From: Pelagicoccus sp. SDUM812005
GTDB lineage: Bacteria > Verrucomicrobiota > Verrucomicrobiia > Opitutales > Opitutaceae
NCBI RefSeq assembly: GCF_031127875.1
Contig: NZ_JARXIA010000034.1
Span: forward strand, 1-34,609
Direction of reading: 5' to 3'
Length of the DNA stretch: 34,609 nt
The translations under genes were made by a program, and so were the position numbers. Below are positions 30,740 to 34,609 of the stretch, piece after piece (position 1 is the stretch's first letter; every line of letters starts with the position of its first letter). The notes below the pieces were generated by a model. It was not told the origin of the DNA. It searched no databases and saw nothing but the letters and a program-made list of their open reading frames with translations.

Positions 30740-32224
30740 ATGCAAAACCCACGTTCCGCCAAGTACCACGGTCCCTTTCTCAAACTCGCAGGCTTCCGAG
30801 CTCGCTGCGGGAAGATCGCTGCGACGGCAGCGTGTGTTGCGGGAATGTCGGTCGCTCAGGCGGGAGAGCTTTCACTCTCATGGCAGGACAATTCCGATAA
30901 CGAGGATGGCTTCGAGATCGAACGTGCCCTGCCAGGGGAGGATTTTGGTTTGGTGGCTACAGTGGGGGCGGACGCGGAGTCCTATTTGGACCAAGCGGTG
31001 CTTGCGGGGCGCGAGTACGAGTACCGAGTGCGAGCCTTCAATGCTTACGGTTACTCGGGGTATACGAACGTGTCGGTAGGCTTCGTTCCGAATACGGCTC
31101 CGGTCGTGGGTGAAATCGAGGATATCTCTATATTGAAGGGAGAGGCGATGCCGGTAGCGGAGTTTTCGTACTCGGATGCGGAGTCGAGCCCAGAGGATCT
31201 GGTCGTAGAAGCCCTTTCGTCGAATCTGTCTTTGGTGCCTCTGACCGGAATCGCCGTGAGTTTAGAAAGGGGCACGGGCTCGGTATCGCTGACTCCGAAC
31301 AGTTCCGCCACGGGTGTGGCCACTATCACGCTTCTCGTCAGCGATGGCGTGGAACTGACGCAACAGACCTTCGACGTGGAGGTGAAGCGGAACCTAGCCC
31401 CTACGGTTGGTTCGATGCAGGCTGTCAACGTCTACGACGGGCAGCAGGTAGGGCCGGTGTCATTTACGATTTCGGATTCCGAGTTGGCTGCTTCCGATTT
31501 GACGGTAGTCGGCCTCTCGATGGATGAGAGCCTGATCGCCTCGGAAAGCATTTCGATCGGCGGTAGCGGCGCTTCTCGTACCGTGAGCTTCGCCACGAAG
31601 CCGGGCGTTTCGGGCACCACCACGGTTCGTATGGCGGTCAGCGATGGCGTGAATACCACCAATGGCGTTTTGACGGTGAACATCACCAGGAACGCGGCGC
31701 CGGTGATCACCGGTCTCGATGAACGGTACACGATCGAGGGCGATGGCGAGATCAGCGGCCTGGCCTTTGGCATCTCCGATCGGGAAACGGCGAGCTCCTC
31801 GCTTTCGCTTTCCGTCCGCTCCTCGAACTCTATGCTCGTCTCTCCATTCGGCATGAAGCTGAAGGGCAGCGGCAGCCAACGGACCTTGGATGTGACGCCT
31901 AATCCGGGCATGACCGGTACGGTCGTGGTAACGGTCGCAGTCAGCGATGGCGTTCATACTACCGAGCACGCATTCGAATTGCGGGTCCTTGCTCCGGAGC
32001 AAGTGGTTAATATCCTCGGATTCAGCATCGAGCAAAGCCTGGCTGTAGTCGAGGTGGAGAACCGCGAGGGAGCTAGCTTCTCGCTCTGGAAGATCCACTC
32101 TTTGGACGGAGCTTGGGAGAAGGTGGCAGACGCGGAAGCGACTGTCGGCGAGAGCTCGACGATCTTGATCGACCCAACTCCAGTCGATTCCCCGGTTTGC
32201 TACCGCGTGATCGCAAGCGAGTAG
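30740..32224 (+). CDS. Secreted FN3/Ig-like repeat protein
   Basis: A 494-residue exported protein from the ATG at 30740. The signal region is long: a basic n-region, then ATAACVAGMSVAQA ending near residue 41. It is followed by a fibronectin type III domain (about 42-115; LSLSWQDNSDNEDGFEIERA, then YEYRVRAFNAYGYSGYTN). Three Ig/cadherin-like repeats of about 100 residues follow. Each begins N-x-AP-V and ends with a VSDGV...TQQTF/TNGVL/TEHAF strand (about 118-217, 218-317, 318-422). A beta-rich tail of about 70 residues ends the protein. No VPDSG tail or membrane anchor is present, so it is probably released or held by EPS. An upstream in-frame GTG at 30674 would add 22 residues before the signal peptide and is less likely. 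The role is unknown; matrix adhesion is plausible. Confidence 0.85.
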   Translation: MQNPRSAKYHGPFLKLAGFRARCGKIAATAACVAGMSVAQAGELSLSWQDNSDNEDGFEIERALPGEDFGLVATVGADAESYLDQAVLAGREYEYRVRAFNAYGYSGYTNVSVGFVPNTAPVVGEIEDISILKGEAMPVAEFSYSDAESSPEDLVVEALSSNLSLVPLTGIAVSLERGTGSVSLTPNSSATGVATITLLVSDGVELTQQTFDVEVKRNLAPTVGSMQAVNVYDGQQVGPVSFTISDSELAASDLTVVGLSMDESLIASESISIGGSGASRTVSFATKPGVSGTTTVRMAVSDGVNTTNGVLTVNITRNAAPVITGLDERYTIEGDGEISGLAFGISDRETASSSLSLSVRSSNSMLVSPFGMKLKGSGSQRTLDVTPNPGMTGTVVVTVAVSDGVHTTEHAFELRVLAPEQVVNILGFSIEQSLAVVEVENREGASFSLWKIHSLDGAWEKVADAEATVGESSTILIDPTPVDSPVCYRVIASE

Positions 32225-32453
32225 GAGCGTCCGGTCTGGTCCGAAGCGTTGAGGAGCTAGACGGCTCCCATTTGGGAAGGAGCGTTCGATAAAGGGTGGC
32301 ATCTTGCTCGCCTCGAGTGGGGTGGCGAACGCAGCGACGAGCCTGCTTGCGGATCGTCTTTACCTGACGAGATGGAACGGTGGAGGAAAAAGAGTCCTAT
32401 TGCGCAGTGAGGGGTTGAGTTGGTCGCGGTTCTGACGTTTTAACGATTCAACT

Positions 32454-33380
32454 ATGAGAATTCTCGTAACGGGTGGGGCTGGCTTTCTTGGAAGCCATCT
32501 GTGTGAACGCTTGCTGAACGAAGGCCACGAGGTTATCTGCTTGGATAATCTCTTTACCGGTCGAAAACAGAATATTGTCCACCTCTTGGAGAATCCTTAT
32601 TTCGAGTTTGTGCGGCACGACGTGATCGATCCGTTCAAGTTCGAAGTGGACCAAATCTACAATTTGGCCTGTCCGGCCTCGCCTCCACATTATCAATATA
32701 ACGCTATCAAGACGATCAAGACCTCGGTGATGGGAGCCATCAACTGTTTGGGCTTGGCGAAGCGACTGGGGGCTCGGGTCTTTCAGGCTTCGACTTCGGA
32801 AGTGTATGGCGACCCGATCGAACACCCGCAACGGGAGACCTATTGGGGGAACGTGAACACCATCGGCGTGCGTTCCTGCTACGATGAAGGAAAGCGTTGC
32901 GCGGAGACCTTGTTTTACGACTACCACCGCCAAAACGGAGTCGATATCCGGATCGTGCGTATCTTCAATACCTACGGGCCTCGCATGCTGGCGAACGATG
33001 GGCGCGTCGTATCGAACTTTATCGTACAGGCTCTCAGGGGCGAAGACTTGACGGTCTTTGGGGAAGGCCTGCAAACGCGCTCGTTCTGCTACTACAGCGA
33101 CCTGATCGAAGGCTTCGTGCGTTTGATGAACCAGGACGAAGTGAAGGGCCCGATCAATATCGGCAACCCGGGCGAGTTCACCATGCTGGAGCTTGCCGAG
33201 CAGGTGCTCAAGTTGACGGGATCGAAGTCAAAGATCATCCACAAGCCCTTGCCCTCGGACGACCCGAAGCAGCGCAAGCCGGATATTACCTTGGCGAAGA
33301 AGCACTTGAATTGGGAACCTACGATTTCCTTGTCGGACGGGCTCCAAAAAACGATCGAATACTTCAAGGGCCAAATTTAG
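32454..33380 (+). CDS. UDP-glucuronate decarboxylase (UDP-xylose synthase-like)
   Basis: A 308-residue NAD-dependent extended short-chain dehydrogenase/reductase. The Rossmann motif is [12 protein letters not shown] (6-17). The UXS-specific stretches [15 protein letters not shown] (69-83), [10 protein letters not shown] (112-121) and [14 protein letters not shown] (138-151) are all present, with catalytic Tyr143 and Lys147. [10 protein letters not shown] and the C-terminal [16 protein letters not shown] complete the family pattern. It converts UDP-glucuronate to UDP-xylose via the 4-keto intermediate. It stands alone on the plus strand between the FN3 protein and tRNA-Ser. It could supply pentose for the EPS if UDP-GlcA is available. 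Confidence 0.93.
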   Translation: MRILVTGGAGFLGSHLCERLLNEGHEVICLDNLFTGRKQNIVHLLENPYFEFVRHDVIDPFKFEVDQIYNLACPASPPHYQYNAIKTIKTSVMGAINCLGLAKRLGARVFQASTSEVYGDPIEHPQRETYWGNVNTIGVRSCYDEGKRCAETLFYDYHRQNGVDIRIVRIFNTYGPRMLANDGRVVSNFIVQALRGEDLTVFGEGLQTRSFCYYSDLIEGFVRLMNQDEVKGPINIGNPGEFTMLELAEQVLKLTGSKSKIIHKPLPSDDPKQRKPDITLAKKHLNWEPTISLSDGLQKTIEYFKGQI

Positions 33381-33589
33381 GTTCAGAGAGCTGTTGAAAG
33401 CCGTGGCCGTTTGCTAAATCCATTGCTAGGCTATTCCCTTCTCGGAAGGCTCAGCTTGTTCTCGAACCTTTGGAGTGCGGCGTCCGGAGTCTTTGATGCA
33501 TTAAAAGGCAGGCCTCGACATCCTTAATTAAGTCAAAACCATCGTTGACAGATACTTGGGGTAACTTATCCGTTGCTTCTTCGATCATT
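33381..33589. other. Spacer between UDP-xylose synthase and the tRNA-Ser remnant
   Basis: No gene is seen. Near its end TTGACA (33545-33550) is followed after 16 bases by TATCCG, a plausible promoter that would start transcription just before the tRNA-like fragment at 33590. The same TTGACAG word precedes the intact tRNA by 43 bases (33686), against 45 bases here. Confidence 0.45.
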
Positions 33590-33610
33590 GGAGAGATGGC
33601 AGAGTGGTCG
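33590..33610 (+). pseudogene. Remnant of the 5' end of tRNA-Ser
   Basis: These 21 bases are identical to the first 21 bases of the intact tRNA-Ser at 33729-33749 (acceptor stem, D-stem start). The match stops abruptly and the following bases form small hairpins such as CGTTCCGAGGAACG. Both copies have TTGACAG at about the same distance upstream, so the promoter seems to be duplicated with the tRNA start. Confidence 0.7.
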
Positions 33611-33728
33611 TTCCGAGGAACGCTAGCGACGACACAAGCGAAGCGACCATGCGGAGCATGAGACCACTTGAAATCTCAAACAGGATTGACAGTTAGATGC
33701 GGTCGCAATTGCGTGGCTGCCTTAGACC

Positions 33729-33910
<182 letters not shown>

Positions 33911-34016
33911 CTCTCCGCCACTTTTGCCCCAGGCAAAAGCGGCTCCGTTCGAGGGATTGTGAATCCCTTGCCTCCTCGCTGTCGCACCTCGGGTGTCGTC
34001 GTGCTGCTCCTCGGTA
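33911..34016 (+). repeat. 104-base tandem repeat, unit 2
   Basis: This 106-base copy of the preceding unit carries a few substitutions and a 2-base insertion. It begins with the same CTCTCCGCCA tRNA tail. It is consistent with local duplication or repeated recombination at the tRNA 3' end. Confidence 0.8.
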
Positions 34017-34034
34017 TGCGGATCCCGGGCCTTC

Positions 34035-34252
34035 TCGTTTCTGTTCTGCGCAAGTTGAACATAACGTTGTGTTTGTTTTGCGCAGGTGGGGGGGCCACTT
34101 GGCTCTGGATGGGTAGGGTCCGACCGCCGGGCGGACCGAGTTGCGGGATCTGTCGTCCGCGGCTCGCCGGGCCGTCGAGCCCTACCGGGGAATAGGGGAG
34201 CTGCAGTTGAAATTGCTAGCGCCGCTCTTCTCTCTCGCAGCTGTGTTCGAAT
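34035..34252 (+). repeat. Composite palindrome/GGTAGGG repeat, copy 1
   Basis: The copy has three parts. First is a 40-base near-palindrome (34046-34085) beginning CTGCGCAA and ending TTGCGCAG, centred on ACGT. Second is the GGTAGGG...CCCTACC element (34112-34186), whose arms GGTCCG...CGGACC and GGCTCG...CGAGCC each fold. Third is a conserved tail of about 65 bases, with GCTGCAGTTGAAATTGCTAG, ending GTGTTCGAA. A second copy starts 361 bases later. Confidence 0.8.
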
Positions 34253-34395
34253 TCGATGGTGACCCAACTAGGAGGGGGGCGATGGGGTGAATTTACGAGC
34301 GCCGGTGGTCCATGCGAGGCGTTGGGAGGAGGGTTTGCCTGCTTGGCAAAGCGGTCTTAGGGCACCTCGCTTTCGGCTTTGGGGGAGAAGGCGAA

Positions 34396-34609
34396 TCGTT
34401 TCTGTTCTGCGCAAGTTGAACATAACGTTGTGTTTGTTTTGCGCAGGGGGCGACTTGGCACTGGATGGGGAGGGTCCGACCGCCGGGCGGACCGAGTTGC
34501 GGGATCTGTTGTCCGCGGCTCGCCGGGCCGTCGAGCCCTACCGGGGAATCGGGTAGCTGCAGTTGAAATTGCTAGCACCGCTCTTCTCTCTCGAAGCTGT
34601 GTTCGAAAT
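34396..34609 (+). repeat. Composite palindrome/GGTAGGG repeat, copy 2 (to window end)
   Basis: The same three parts occur here: palindrome at 34407-34446, GGTAGGG-type element at 34468-34542 (with GGGGAGGG at its left edge), then the conserved tail running to the window end. A few substitutions and a small deletion separate it from copy 1. The repeat may continue beyond the window. Confidence 0.8.

Noticed and set aside
31460-32302. 280-residue minus-strand open frame
   Set aside because: It is antisense to the FN3/Ig-like repeat protein, is Arg/His-rich and has no recognisable domain.

Overview
This window is an exopolysaccharide (EPS) locus joined to an exosortase/VPDSG-CTERM protein-sorting module. 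It very probably comes from a marine-type Verrucomicrobium (Opitutae, Puniceicoccales-like). The main reason is two secreted proteins ending in the VPDSG-hydrophobic-RRR sorting signal next to a matching exosortase, a combination known mainly from Verrucomicrobia. The species call is inference. No transposase, integrase or CRISPR array was seen.

Left part (about 0.1-6.6 kb). A minus-strand exosortase (XrtC type) stands apart from two plus-strand paralogous VPDSG-CTERM proteins, each a single-gene unit. Both have a sigma-54-type -24/-12 element about 40 bases before the start codon, and a strong intrinsic terminator lies behind each. Both carry a Cys...LQxAIW pattern resembling internal-thioester adhesin domains. 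A Wzx-type flippase follows, then a secreted protein with a degenerate VPD-type C-terminal anchor.

Central part (29.5 down to 6.7 kb, all minus strand). In transcription order: FemAB-like acyltransferase; Wzz/BY-kinase-like co-polymerase with a degenerate ATP site; a fused Alg14-Alg13 (PssD-PssE) glycosyltransferase; a UDP-sugar 6-dehydrogenase; two GT2 glycosyltransferases; a membrane acyltransferase; a Wzy/O-antigen-ligase-like polymerase; a secreted protein of unknown function; a hexapeptide acetyltransferase; GT4; GT2; MurA-like; MurB-like; a second Wzx flippase; GT2; a methyltransferase; an asparagine-synthetase-like protein. Together they look like a Wzx/Wzy polysaccharide pathway with unusual tailoring: uronic acid formation, possible enolpyruvyl/lactyl ether formation, amidation, acylation and methylation. 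The block is a mosaic. About 9-20.6 kb is mostly AT-richer and tightly packed, whereas 20.7-29.5 kb is GC-rich with repeat-laden spacers. No priming sugar transferase or Wza exporter lies in the window.

Right part (30.7-34.6 kb, plus strand). A secreted FN3/Ig-like repeat protein, a UDP-xylose synthase-like decarboxylase and a tRNA-Ser(UGA). The tRNA is surrounded by its own fragments (a 5' remnant upstream and a 104-base tandem repeat of its 3' tail downstream) and by two copies of a roughly 215-base composite repeat. That repeat contains a GGTAGGG...CCCTACC element also present at the left end of the window.
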